Below, one piece after another: positions 44,279 through 55,858 of a stretch of 64,000 bases of DNA (position 1 is its first letter; each line of letters starts with the position of its first letter). The position numbers and the translations under genes were made by a program. The notes beneath the pieces are model-generated. The model saw nothing but the letters and a program-made list of their open reading frames with translations. It searched no databases and was not told the origin of the DNA. Location: the NCBI RefSeq assembly GCF_003002895.1, contig NZ_PVTI01000005.1, forward strand, positions 62,001 to 126,000, written 5' to 3'. This DNA is from Knoellia remsis (GTDB taxonomy: Bacteria; Actinomycetota; Actinomycetes; Actinomycetales; Dermatophilaceae).

Positions 44279-44384
44279 GGGAGTATCCCCACCTCACGCG
44301 GTGTCCTCGTCATCACGGTCCAGCTCGTCCGGGCCCGGGGAGCCGGCCCGGCAGCGCGACTCGTTCCGGGTGGGAGAGACCTCC
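44275..44384 (+). ncRNA. Candidate yybP-ykoY (manganese) riboswitch of terC
   Basis: The 5' strand GGAGGGGAGTA (44275-44285) and the 3' strand GAGAGACCTCC (44374-44384) can pair at their outer ends (GGAGG/CCTCC) and match the two conserved metal-site strands of this class (GGGGAGUA and GmrAGACC). The middle holds CGTCATCACGG and a strong GC hairpin around GGGCCCGGGGAGCCGGCCC. The gene that follows is TerC, the classic target. It leaves 25 nt to the Shine-Dalgarno-like GAAAGG. Match made by eye, not by covariance search. Confidence 0.55.
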
Positions 44385-44422
44385 GGGCCATCCGTTGACC
44401 CCAACCGTGAAAGGTTGTCCGC

Positions 44423-45448
44423 GTGCACGCACTGCCCAACCTCGCCACCGCGACCGCGTCGATGAACGTGCAGCCGTGGCAGTGGTACCTCACGATCGGT
44501 ATCGCCGCCGCGATCCTCATCTTCGACGTCATCATGATCGCGCGGCGGCCGCACCGCCCGACGACGCGCGAGCTCAGCGTGGCGCTGACGTTCTACGTGG
44601 GCGCGGCGATCGCCTTCGGCATCTGGGTCTGGATGAGCCACGGCAGCCAGCTCGCCGGTGAGTTCTATGCCGGCTGGCTGACGGAGTACTCGCTCTCCAT
44701 CGACAACCTCTTCATCTTCCTGCTCATCATGGCGAGGTTCGGGGTTCCGGAGAAGTTCCAGCAGACCGCCCTCATGTGGGGCATCATCATCGCCATCGTG
44801 CTGCGCGGCATCTTCATCGCGGTGGGCGCGGCGGCGATCAACAACTTCGCCTGGGTCTTCTACATCTTCGGCGCGTTCCTCATCTACACGGCCATCAAGC
44901 TCGCCAAGGAGGGGGAGTCTCACGACGAGGAGTACGAGGAGAACGCCTTCATGCGGTGGGTCGAGCGGACCTTCCCGTCGACGAAGGAGTGGAGCACCAA
45001 GCTCATCACGAAGGAGAACGGCAAGCGCGTCATCACGCCGCTGTTCATCGTCGTCGCGGCCCTCGGCACGACCGACCTGCTCTTCGCGCTCGACTCGATC
45101 CCCGCGATCTACGGCCTGACCCGCGAGCCCTACCTCGTCCTCACCGCGAACCTGTTCGCCCTCATGGGTCTGCGGCAGCTGTACTTCCTCATCGGCGGCC
45201 TGCTGCAGAAGCTCGTCTACCTCAGCCTCGGCCTGGCCGTGCTGCTCGCCTTCATCGGCGTCAAGCTCATCCTGCACGCCCTGCACGAGAACAACCTGCC
45301 GTTCCTCAACAACGGCGAGGGCTTCAAGGTCCCGGAGATCCCGATCGCCGTGTCGCTCGGCGCCATCGTCGTCATCCTCGGCATCACGACCATCGCCAGC
45401 CTGTGGAAGTCCCGCAGGGAGGCCCGCGAGGGCGCGTCGCACGGCTGA
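44423..45448 (+). CDS. TerC family membrane protein, probable manganese exporter
   Basis: 341 aa with about nine helices. The two conserved acidic motifs SIDNLFIFLLIMARFGVPEKFQQ and GTTDLLFALDSIPAIYGLTREPYLVLTAN are diagnostic of TerC/Alx proteins, linked to Mn2+ export and metal loading of secreted proteins. A charged cytoplasmic loop (EGESHDEEYEENAFMRWVER) lies between the halves. The GTG start has AAAGG 8 nt upstream. The candidate manganese riboswitch and the palindrome cluster form its leader and upstream region. Confidence 0.92.
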   Translation: MHALPNLATATASMNVQPWQWYLTIGIAAAILIFDVIMIARRPHRPTTRELSVALTFYVGAAIAFGIWVWMSHGSQLAGEFYAGWLTEYSLSIDNLFIFLLIMARFGVPEKFQQTALMWGIIIAIVLRGIFIAVGAAAINNFAWVFYIFGAFLIYTAIKLAKEGESHDEEYEENAFMRWVERTFPSTKEWSTKLITKENGKRVITPLFIVVAALGTTDLLFALDSIPAIYGLTREPYLVLTANLFALMGLRQLYFLIGGLLQKLVYLSLGLAVLLAFIGVKLILHALHENNLPFLNNGEGFKVPEIPIAVSLGAIVVILGITTIASLWKSRREAREGASHG

Positions 45449-45478
45449 GGCGCGCACCCGGCATACGCCACGAACGAC

Positions 45479-45497
45479 GCCGGCCACGACGGCCGGC
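45479..45497. terminator. Short bidirectional hairpin between terC and EamA gene
   Basis: GCCGGCC-acgac-GGCCGGC, 7-bp stem with a 5-nt loop, between convergent genes and 31 nt after the terC stop. A GGCATAC copy lies at 45460. Confidence 0.5.
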
Positions 45498-45502
45498 GGG
45501 CG

Positions 45503-46378
45503 TCAGGACCCCGTCGACTCGGCGGGGTCCTTGCGCGCTCCGAGGCCGAGCACGATCGCCGAGGCGGTGACGACGCAGGCCATGCCGACGAGCTGCATGG
45601 GCTGGAGCCGCTGCCCGAGGATGAGCAGCCCCGCCAACGCGGCAACCGCCGGCTCGAGGCTGAGCAGGATCCCGAACACCTGCGCCGACAGCCGCCGCAG
45701 CGCGACGAGCTCGAGCGAGTAGGGCAGCACCGAGGACAGCAGCGCGATCCCGAGCCCGCGCGCGAGGACCGACCCGTCCCACTGCGGCACCGACGCCACC
45801 CCGAACGGCAGGGTCACCACGGTCGCCACGACCATGGCGAGGGCGAGGCCCTCGAGCTTGTCGAACTCGGCGCCGGTGCGTCCCGAGAGGATGATGTATG
45901 CCGCCCAGCAGGCTCCCGCGGTCGCGGCCAGTCCCAGCCCGGTCCAGCTGAGCTCGTCGAGCGGGACGGAGAACGCCTCCGAGATGAGCAGCACGCCGAT
46001 GCCGGCCACGAGCACCGCGACAAGGTCGAGGGCGCGGCGGGACAGGGCGGCAGCGAGCAGCAGCGGTCCGAGGAACTCGATCGTCACGGCGACGCCGATG
46101 TCGAGGTGCGCGAGAGAGCCGTAGAACGCGAAGTTCATCAGCCCGAGCGCGACACCGAACGCGACGACCGTGGCCCACGCCCGACGCGAGTGTCCGCGCC
46201 AGCGCGGTCGCGCGATCGCGAGCAGGATGACCGTCGCGAAGAGCAGCCGCATGACGACCGACCCGCCGGCGCCGATCTCGGGCACGAGCGTCGCCGCGAG
46301 CGCCCCGCCGAACTGGACCGAGACGATGCCCGCGAGGACGAGCAGCGGCGCGGGGACGGTCGAGGGGCGGCGGCTCAC
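45503..46378 (-). CDS. EamA/RhtA-type DMT superfamily transporter
   Basis: 291 aa with ten helices in two EamA repeats. GGSVVMRLLFATVILLAIARP, NFAFYGSLAHLDIGVAVTIEFLGPL and VFGILLSLEPAVAALAGLLILGQ are typical of the RhtA amino-acid (threonine/homoserine) exporter branch. TACCCT (46385-46390, minus strand) lies 6 nt before the GTG start, giving it a promoter separate from the MBL gene 24 nt upstream. Confidence 0.88.
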   Translation of the reverse strand: MSRRPSTVPAPLLVLAGIVSVQFGGALAATLVPEIGAGGSVVMRLLFATVILLAIARPRWRGHSRRAWATVVAFGVALGLMNFAFYGSLAHLDIGVAVTIEFLGPLLLAAALSRRALDLVAVLVAGIGVLLISEAFSVPLDELSWTGLGLAATAGACWAAYIILSGRTGAEFDKLEGLALAMVVATVVTLPFGVASVPQWDGSVLARGLGIALLSSVLPYSLELVALRRLSAQVFGILLSLEPAVAALAGLLILGQRLQPMQLVGMACVVTASAIVLGLGARKDPAESTGS

Positions 46379-46402
46379 CCGGTCAGGGTAGAGCCGCCCG
46401 GG

Positions 46403-47107
46403 TCACCAGCCGCGCTCGCGCCACTCGCCGAGATGTGGCCGCTCGACGCCGAGGGTGGTGTCGTCGCCGTGGCCGGGATAGACCCACGTGTCGTCGTCGT
46501 AGACGTCGAAGACGCGCGTCGTGACGTCCTCGATGAGCGAGTCGAAGCTCTGGCCCGGGTTCTTCGTGTTGCCGATGCCGCCGGGGAAAAGCGAGTCGCC
46601 CGTGAAGAGGTGCGTGCGACCTCCCGGCGAGGGGTCGGCATACGCCAACGCCACCGACCCGGGGGTGTGTCCGCGCAGGTGCACGACGTCGAGCTCGACC
46701 TCACCGAACCGGACCGTGTCGCCGTGGGCGAGGCGGACGTCGGGCCGTACCGGGAGGGCGTCGGCGTCGTCGGCTCCGGCATGGGTGCGAGGGTGGAACG
46801 CGTCGACGACGTCCTTCAGCGCACGGACGTGGTCCCAGTGCTGATGTGTCGTCACGAGCGCGTCGAGGCTGCCGCTGCCCTCGCGGACAAGGGCGGCGAT
46901 GCGCGTGGGGTCGTCGGCGGCGTCGATGAGCAGCTGCTCGCCGGTGCGGCGGCAGGTGAGCAGGTAGACGTTGTTCGACATGTCCGAGACGGCGATCTTG
47001 CGGATGACGAGATCGTCGAGCTCGCGTACGTCCGTGTCGCCGCCCGGGGTGACGGAGCCGGTGTAGTCGTCGGTGCCGCTGCCGCCGTCGGTGTCGGGGT
47101 TCGTCAT
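46403..47107 (-). CDS. MBL-fold metallo-hydrolase (glyoxalase II-like)
   Basis: 234 aa. Metal motif TTHQHWDH (H-x-H-x-D-H), then LRGHTPGSVALAY, FTGDSLFPGGIGNTK and the last His in YPGHGDDTT: all ligands for a two-metal site are present. Glyoxalase II-like. It follows a mycothiol-type enzyme by 2 nt and uses AAGGGA about 9 nt upstream. Mycobacteria have an MBL gene (Rv1637c) just before uvrA as well. Possible role: hydrolysis of mycothiol thioesters; inference only. Confidence 0.87.
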   Translation of the reverse strand: MTNPDTDGGSGTDDYTGSVTPGGDTDVRELDDLVIRKIAVSDMSNNVYLLTCRRTGEQLLIDAADDPTRIAALVREGSGSLDALVTTHQHWDHVRALKDVVDAFHPRTHAGADDADALPVRPDVRLAHGDTVRFGEVELDVVHLRGHTPGSVALAYADPSPGGRTHLFTGDSLFPGGIGNTKNPGQSFDSLIEDVTTRVFDVYDDDTWVYPGHGDDTTLGVERPHLGEWRERGW

Positions 47108-47109
47108 GC

Positions 47110-47802
47110 TCAGAGTCCCTTCGTGAGCTCGGGGAGGGTGTCGGCCCGCACGCCGGACGGGTCCTGGCGGGCGAGCCAGGTGAGGATGCCGGCGCGCGAA
47201 CCGGTGACGTGGGCGTCGGCGTCCCCGATGGACCAGATGTCGCCCTCGTCGCTACGGATCGTCATCGAGGGCGCCACGGGAGCGCCCTTCTGCCGCTTGA
47301 GCTCGTTCTCGATGAAGAGCACCTGCAGGGCACCGTCGAGGTCGCCGAACCCGAAGTCGCTCGCGAGGTCGACGTGGTGGTAGACGACCTCGCGCAGTCG
47401 GAGGAAGGGCAGCATGCCGGCCGTGAATGTCGGCCCGCCGGGGGTGCGCTCGAGGACGATGTCGGCATGCTCGTCACGGAGGCGCGCGAGCTCGGGTGCG
47501 AGCGCCGCGGCCGTCGTCTCGACGTCGCCGACGACCTCGCCGAGCGGTCGCCCCACACCCTCGTCGATGTCGGCGTCACGACCCTCGGGGGAGTCGTACA
47601 TCGTCTCGCCGGTCCCGTCGACAGCGGCGCGCACGAGCCGCACGAGGGCATCGGCGTTGCGGGCGACGTGGTTCAGGACGTGGTCCCGGCTCCAGCCGGC
47701 ACACAGGCTGTCCGCGCCGAGGTCGCCGGGCGCGGCGAGCTCGCGGGCGTCGGCGACGAGACGCGTCGTCTGGTCGTCGATGGCGGCGAGGAGGTCGGTC
47801 AC
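47110..47802 (-). CDS. Maleylpyruvate isomerase family mycothiol-dependent protein
   Basis: 230 aa, DinB-like helical bundle. SLCAGWSRDHVLNHVARNADALVRL holds the first metal His, and REVVYHHVDLASDFGF the H-x3-D region, as in mycothiol_N/MDMPI proteins that act with mycothiol. The GTG at 47802 is chosen because TAACGT (47810-47815, minus strand) lies 7 nt upstream; that box falls on the last codons and stop of the preceding gene. A 43-residue basic extension in the open frame is rejected. Transcribed with the MBL hydrolase. Confidence 0.8.
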   Translation of the reverse strand: MTDLLAAIDDQTTRLVADARELAAPGDLGADSLCAGWSRDHVLNHVARNADALVRLVRAAVDGTGETMYDSPEGRDADIDEGVGRPLGEVVGDVETTAAALAPELARLRDEHADIVLERTPGGPTFTAGMLPFLRLREVVYHHVDLASDFGFGDLDGALQVLFIENELKRQKGAPVAPSMTIRSDEGDIWSIGDADAHVTGSRAGILTWLARQDPSGVRADTLPELTKGL

Positions 47803-47807
47803 GGTCG

Positions 47808-48989
47808 TCACGTTACGCGCGCCCGCCACAGTGCGCCGCGGTCCGCGCCGTCGGACGTGACCACCCACAGCTCGCCGTCGTGCAGCACCGCAGAGACGGG
47901 TATGCCGTCCGGTCCCGGTGTCGTGGTCCACGCGTCACCGCGGCCTCGCAGCACGACACTGCCCGTGTCGGTCGCCGTGACGAGCAGGAGGTCGTCGCCG
48001 ACCGTCAGCGGTGCCGGCGGTGCTGCCTTCTCGGGCACGGTGATCGGGGGTATGCCGGGTGGCTGGCTCGCGGTGTCCGTCGTGAGCTGCCACATCGTCA
48101 GCTTCCCCTCCGTCGTGCCCGCGAGGACGCACTCAGTGGCGTCGCACGTGGCGGCCTGCGCGACGGAGATGCCGGAGTCGCCCATCCGGGGGAGGTCTTG
48201 CCGCGTCCAGGGACCACTGGGCCCGGGAGAGGACCACGTGGAGGGCGTGACCGTGACCGAGCCGTCGGTCAGCCCGGTCACCGAGCCAGCGAGGAGGAGG
48301 CCCTCGCCCCGGGGGACGATGGCGCGGGCGTCGAGGAGCGCCTCAGGGGTGCTGCCGAGGGCCGTGCCGGTCGAGGGCTGCCGGGCCCACCGGTCGCCCG
48401 TCTTGGTCCAGGTGGCGATGTCGAGCCCGGTGGACTCGCTCTGCCAGGCGCCGAGCACGACAGGCGACGCACCGGCATACGCAACGCCCACGAGGTCTCC
48501 CGCCCCGTAGCTGCCGAAGACACCGAACGGCTGCTCCTGCTCGGCCACCCCGCTGAGCGAGCCGGACCAGGTCTGCCAGCGGTAGTTCGCGTGCGCGCCG
48601 CCGCGGGCGCCGCTCACCGCCTCGATGCGGTCGCCGCGGACGGCGAGCTGGAACCACCGTGCCTCGAAGCCGTAGGGCGAGCGCGGGGTGACCGGGACCT
48701 CGCGCAGGGTGTCTGCGGAGGGGCCGGCGAGGATCCTCGGACGGACCCGCTGACCTTCGGGGGCGATGGCACCGACGACGACGGTGTCACCGTCGGCCGC
48801 GCGCGAGGCGGTGGCGAGGGTGACGGGGGAGAGGCCGGCGGGGAGGGCGACGGCGGTCCAGGCCAGCGGCTCGCCGGCCCCGGCGGTGGGCTCAGGCGGG
48901 GACTCGGCCGCCGGTGAGCAGGCGGCGGCCAGCACCCCCGCGAGGGCCGTGGCCGCGACGGCGCGGCCGGCTCGTGACCGAGATCCCAC
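47808..48989 (-). CDS. Putative lipoprotein, beta-propeller-like
   Basis: 393 aa. A positively charged N-terminus and hydrophobic core end in the lipobox LAAAC (Cys24), followed by a Pro/Ala/Gly linker. The rest is all-beta in character, with repeated Trp/Gly strands (GEPLAWTAVALPAG, FGSYGAGDLVGVAYAG, GDAWTTTPGPDGIPVSAVLHDGELWVVTS) suggestive of propeller blades. No family recognised. TAGGGT (48996-49001, minus strand) lies 6 nt before the GTG. Probably surface-exposed; function unknown. Confidence 0.72.
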   Translation of the reverse strand: MGSRSRAGRAVAATALAGVLAAACSPAAESPPEPTAGAGEPLAWTAVALPAGLSPVTLATASRAADGDTVVVGAIAPEGQRVRPRILAGPSADTLREVPVTPRSPYGFEARWFQLAVRGDRIEAVSGARGGAHANYRWQTWSGSLSGVAEQEQPFGVFGSYGAGDLVGVAYAGASPVVLGAWQSESTGLDIATWTKTGDRWARQPSTGTALGSTPEALLDARAIVPRGEGLLLAGSVTGLTDGSVTVTPSTWSSPGPSGPWTRQDLPRMGDSGISVAQAATCDATECVLAGTTEGKLTMWQLTTDTASQPPGIPPITVPEKAAPPAPLTVGDDLLLVTATDTGSVVLRGRGDAWTTTPGPDGIPVSAVLHDGELWVVTSDGADRGALWRARVT

Positions 48990-49027
48990 GGTCCGACCCT
49001 AGGCCCCGAACCGGCGGCGGAGGTGGC

Positions 49028-49049
49028 TGTCGGTGGCCCGACCTAGCAT
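49028..49049 (+). promoter_or_regulatory. PafBC/RecA-NDp-like damage promoter of uvrA
   Basis: TGTCGGTG (49028-49035), exactly 8 nt, TAGCAT (49044-49049), 7 nt to the GTG start. Perfect match to TGTCRGTG-N8-TAnnnT. Confidence 0.72.
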
Positions 49050-49056
49050 GGGGACC

Positions 49057-52290
<3,234 letters not shown>

Positions 52291-52303
52291 CGGCATACCG
52301 CAA

Positions 52304-52343
52304 CGAGGTCGGTATGCCGCAGCCGACCGGCATACCGACCTCG
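52304..52343. terminator. Bidirectional hairpin between uvrA and livF
   Basis: CGAGGTCGGTATGCC / GGCATACCGACCTCG, perfect 15-nt arms with a 10-nt loop, 14 nt after the uvrA stop and between convergent genes. A further GGCATACC at 52292 can pair with the same left arm, so two hairpins compete. Confidence 0.75.
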
Positions 52344-52349
52344 CACGGG

Positions 52350-52419
52350 CTCGAGCGAGCCATCGATTTCCGACCGATGCACCCATGCGTGGCTCGCTCG
52401 AGCATCGATGCATCGGTCG
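52350..52419. repeat. Two interlocked inverted repeats before livF 3' end
   Basis: Pair A: CTCGAGCGAGCCA (52350-52362) with TGGCTCGCTCGAG (52390-52402). Pair B: CGACCGATGCA (52371-52381) with TGCATCGGTCG (52409-52419). Pair B's left arm lies in the loop of pair A and its right arm outside, a pseudoknot-like arrangement. Confidence 0.7.
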
Positions 52420-52434
52420 CCGTGGCCCTGGGCC

Positions 52435-53148
52435 TCAGTCTTCGCCGAGGTAGGCCTTACGGACGTCGTCGCTCTCGAGCAGCTCACGCCCCGAGCCGGA
52501 CAGGACGATCTGCCCGACCTCGAGGACGTAGCCCTTCGTTGCCCGCTTGAGCGCGGCCTGGGCGTTCTGCTCGACGAGCAGGATCGTCGTGCCCTGCTCC
52601 TGCAGCGTCGTCACCGTCGACATGACCGTCTTCATCATGAGCGGCGACAGGCCCATCGACGGCTCGTCGAGCATGAGCAGCTTCGGGCGGCTCATCATGG
52701 CGCGGCCCATCGCGAGCATCTGCTGCTCACCACCGGAGAACGTGCCGGCCGCCTGCGACTTGCGCTCCCCGAGGATCGGGAAGAGGTCGTAGGCCGCCTG
52801 CAGGTCCGTGCGGACGTCGTTGTCCCGGCGCGCGAACGCGCCGAGGAGCAGGTTCTGCTCGACGGTGAGGCGCGGGAAGATCCGTCGACCCTCGGGGGAG
52901 TGCGCCAGCCCGAGGGTGACGATCTCGTGCGCGGCGACCGAGTCGATCCGCTTGCCCTGGAAGCGGATCGAACCGCTCGTCGGGCGCAGCAGGCCGGAGA
53001 TCGTCCGCAGCGTCGTGGTCTTGCCCGCACCGTTCGTGCCGATGAGGCTGACGACCTCGCCCTCGTCGACGCTGAAGCTGATGCCCTTGACGGCCTTGAT
53101 CTTGCCGTAGGACACGACGAGGTCCCGGACCTCGAGCATGGGGCTCAC
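52435..53148 (-). CDS. livF: Branched-chain amino-acid ABC transporter ATPase LivF
   Basis: 237 aa ABC ATPase. Walker A LIGTNGAGKTTTLR, signature TFSGGEQQMLAMGRA, Walker B KLLMLDEPSMGLSP and the switch His in ILLVEQNAQAAL. The C-terminal GYVLEVGQIVLSGSGRELL is typical of LivF. The start overlaps the livG stop (ATGA). Last gene of the operon. Confidence 0.96.
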   Translation of the reverse strand: MSPMLEVRDLVVSYGKIKAVKGISFSVDEGEVVSLIGTNGAGKTTTLRTISGLLRPTSGSIRFQGKRIDSVAAHEIVTLGLAHSPEGRRIFPRLTVEQNLLLGAFARRDNDVRTDLQAAYDLFPILGERKSQAAGTFSGGEQQMLAMGRAMMSRPKLLMLDEPSMGLSPLMMKTVMSTVTTLQEQGTTILLVEQNAQAALKRATKGYVLEVGQIVLSGSGRELLESDDVRKAYLGED

Positions 53149-54062
53149 GGCTGCTCCTCCGTGGTCATGGGGGCGTTCGGTATGCCGTCCGCTCCCGTCG
53201 TCGGGTCGTCGTCGCGCGGCGGCGCGTCGTCGTCATCGTCGCCGCCACCGATGTAGGCCTCGATGACGCGCGGGTCGGACTGCACCTCCCCGGGGGTGCC
53301 CTCGACGAGGACCTCACCGCGGACGAGGCAGAGCACGCGGTCGCAGAGGTTGAAGATGAACCTCATGTCGTGCTCGATGACGACGACCGCGAGGCCGCTG
53401 TCCCGGATCCGGAAGATCAGGTCACTGGCCTGGCGGGTCTCCTGGGGGTTCATGCCGGCCGTGGGCTCGTCGAGCAGGATGAGCTTCGGGTCGGTCGCGA
53501 GGGCCCGCGCGATCTCGAGGCGGCGCTGGTCGCCATAGGGCATGTTGCGGGCCAGGTGCTCGGCCGAGCCGCCGAGACCGACGAAGTCGAGGAGCTCCTG
53601 GGCGCGCGCCCGGGTCGCCTCCTCCTCCCGCCGGAACTTCGGTCCGCGCAGGATCGAGGTGAGCGCCATGGACGAGGTGCGGCAGTAACGCCCCACCATG
53701 ACGTTCTCGAGGGCCGTCATGTTGCCGAAGAGCCGGATGTTCTGGAACGTCCGGGCCATGCCGGCGACGACGACCGCTCGCGGCTTCGGCGGCAGCACCT
53801 CGCCGTTGAGCGTCACCTGCCCCTCGGTGGGCTTGTAGAGACCGGTGAGGCAGTTGAAGAACGTCGTCTTGCCGGCACCGTTCGGGCCGATGAGCCCGAC
53901 GATCTCGCCCTCGTTCACGGTCATGTCGACGTCCTTGACGGCCGTGAGGCCGCCGAAGCGCATCGTCACACCGCGAGCCTCGAGGACCGGGGCGCCGCCG
54001 GGGACGGCGGGGGTGGGGGAGCCCGGGGTGGGCTGGGCAGGAGTCTCGTCGGTGACGGTCAT
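53145..54062 (-). CDS. livG: Branched-chain amino-acid ABC transporter ATPase LivG
   Basis: 305 aa. Walker A LIGPNGAGKTTFFN, the LivG-specific VAGMARTFQNIRLF, NMPYGDQRRLEIARALA (signature variant), LILLDEPTAGMNP and VVIEHDMRFIFNL. A ~25-residue Pro/Thr leader and a ~30-residue acidic, Asp-rich C-terminal tail are extra to the family. Overlaps livM by 4 nt. Confidence 0.96.
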   Translation of the reverse strand: MTVTDETPAQPTPGSPTPAVPGGAPVLEARGVTMRFGGLTAVKDVDMTVNEGEIVGLIGPNGAGKTTFFNCLTGLYKPTEGQVTLNGEVLPPKPRAVVVAGMARTFQNIRLFGNMTALENVMVGRYCRTSSMALTSILRGPKFRREEEATRARAQELLDFVGLGGSAEHLARNMPYGDQRRLEIARALATDPKLILLDEPTAGMNPQETRQASDLIFRIRDSGLAVVVIEHDMRFIFNLCDRVLCLVRGEVLVEGTPGEVQSDPRVIEAYIGGGDDDDDAPPRDDDPTTGADGIPNAPMTTEEQP

Positions 54063-55858
54063 GCCTTGGCCTCCTCTTCCTCGAGATGGACCTCTTCGAT
54101 GCGTTCGGCCAGGTCCTCGTCGTCCTCGTGGAACTCGAGCTTGCGCCGCTGGCTCGCGACGAGGCCCTCCGGACGGAACCGCATCATGAGCACGAGCACG
54201 AGCCCGAAGATCATGAGCCGGTAGTCGTTGATGAACCGCAGCTTCTCCGGGAGGAGCTTGAGGATCGTCGCGCCGATGAGGACGCCGGCGACCGTGCCCA
54301 TACCGCCGAGCACGACCGCGGCGAGCAGGAACGCCGACTCGAGGAAGATGTACTGGTCCGGCGACACCGAGACGTCGTGGTGAGCCTTGACGGTGCCGGC
54401 CATGCCAGCAAGGAACGCGCCGCCGGCGAACGCGAACAGCTTGAGCCCGAAGACGTTGACGCCCATGGCCTCGGCCGCCTTCTCGTCCTCACGGATGGCG
54501 ACCCAGCCGCGTCCGATCCGGCTGTTGTTGAGCCGGGTGAAGACGAGGATGATGATCGCCGCGATGACGAGCAGCAGGAAGTAGTAGTTCGCGAACCGGC
54601 CGATGGTGATGCCGAGGATCTCGTGCGGTTGCCCGAAGTCGAACCCGAAGAAGTTGAGCTCCGGGATGGCCGGGATGCCGTTGGGGCCGTTGGTGAGGTC
54701 CGGCCCGTTGGTGCCGTCGAGGTTGCCCATCGTGAACCGGAAGATCTCACCGAACGCCAGCGTGACGATGGCGAGGTAGTCACCGGACACGCGCAGGGTC
54801 GGCGAGCCGATGATGAGGCCGAGCACCGCCGAGAAGCACGCGCCGATGAGGACGACCACGAGGAACGGGGGCTTCCACCCGATCGTCGCGAACGCCGAGT
54901 TCGACATCGTCGCGCCGACGTAGGCGCCCGCGCCGAGGAAGGCGATGTAGCCGAGGTCGAGCAGGCCGGCGAGGCCGACGACGATGTTGAGGCCGAGCGC
55001 GGTCGCCGCGAAGATCAGCACCTGGGTCGCGATGGACATGTTCTCGTCCGACCCGCCCTGGGTGAACGGGAAGAGGAACGCCACCGCGAACGCACCGAGC
55101 ATGAGGACCTGACGGTTCTTCTGCGCGATGAGCCCGACCCACGTGAAGAAGCCGGCCTTGGCCAGCCCCCACGCCAGGGCGAACGCGAACACGAGGAAGA
55201 GCGAGAAGGCCCCACCCGTGCTCGTCCCGAGCGCGTACGTCGCACCGAAGAGCACCGCCGCGAGCAGCACGACGATGGTGATGATCTCGACCCACGACGA
55301 GGTCTGCGCGAAGAGCGGGTCCTTGCTCTGGTGCGAGACGAGCATGAGCCCCGAGAGCGCGATGAGCAGCGCGCCCACCGTCGAGACCCAGCCGCCGGGG
55401 TTGACGTTGATGAGACCGCCGGAGCGGACCGCGATGATCCCGAGCGTGATGACCATGTAGGCCAGCGCGCCGAGACCGAGGATCCGGACCGCGGCAGCGG
55501 TGTCGAGCCAGTCGCCGAGCCGGTGCAGCGGCCCCTGGTGCGCGAGCAGCATGACGAGCGCCACGAGCCCGAGGATGATCATGCAGATCTGCACGCCGTT
55601 GGGGTAGAAGTCGACGGACAGGTCGCCGAGGACGTTGCTCGTGTAGCTCCACGAGAGGAACGTGCCGCCGACGAGCAAGGCCACACCGAGGAGCCCGAGG
55701 GGCCAGGCCGCGGCGCTGCCGCGTCCGGGGAAGCGTTCGAGCAGCGGGGTGCGCTCGTGGTCGTCGTCGTATGCCGGCCGGTCCGTCTCGCGGACCGGTG
55801 CGGGCGCGTCGACGCCGGGAAGGTCGTTCGTGGGGGTGAGGTCGTCGTGGGTGCTCAT
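54059..55858 (-). CDS. livM: Branched-chain amino-acid ABC permease LivM, N-terminally extended
   Basis: 599 aa against the usual ~320-430. The canonical permease starts near residue 330 (LMLGAFAVAFLFPFTQGG), then AATALGLNIVVGLAGLLDLGYIAFLGAGAYVGA, the EAA-like RDRVAIREDEKAAEAMGVN region and the GGMGTVAGVLIGATILKLLPE end. Before it lie ~65 hydrophilic residues and some six more hydrophobic helices (for example ICMIILGLVALVMLL, AFSLFLVFAFALAWGL). The ATG at 55858 overlaps the livH stop. A longer open frame through livH is a shadow. Confidence 0.92.
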   Translation of the reverse strand: MSTHDDLTPTNDLPGVDAPAPVRETDRPAYDDDHERTPLLERFPGRGSAAAWPLGLLGVALLVGGTFLSWSYTSNVLGDLSVDFYPNGVQICMIILGLVALVMLLAHQGPLHRLGDWLDTAAAVRILGLGALAYMVITLGIIAVRSGGLINVNPGGWVSTVGALLIALSGLMLVSHQSKDPLFAQTSSWVEIITIVVLLAAVLFGATYALGTSTGGAFSLFLVFAFALAWGLAKAGFFTWVGLIAQKNRQVLMLGAFAVAFLFPFTQGGSDENMSIATQVLIFAATALGLNIVVGLAGLLDLGYIAFLGAGAYVGATMSNSAFATIGWKPPFLVVVLIGACFSAVLGLIIGSPTLRVSGDYLAIVTLAFGEIFRFTMGNLDGTNGPDLTNGPNGIPAIPELNFFGFDFGQPHEILGITIGRFANYYFLLLVIAAIIILVFTRLNNSRIGRGWVAIREDEKAAEAMGVNVFGLKLFAFAGGAFLAGMAGTVKAHHDVSVSPDQYIFLESAFLLAAVVLGGMGTVAGVLIGATILKLLPEKLRFINDYRLMIFGLVLVLMMRFRPEGLVASQRRKLEFHEDDEDLAERIEEVHLEEEEAKA

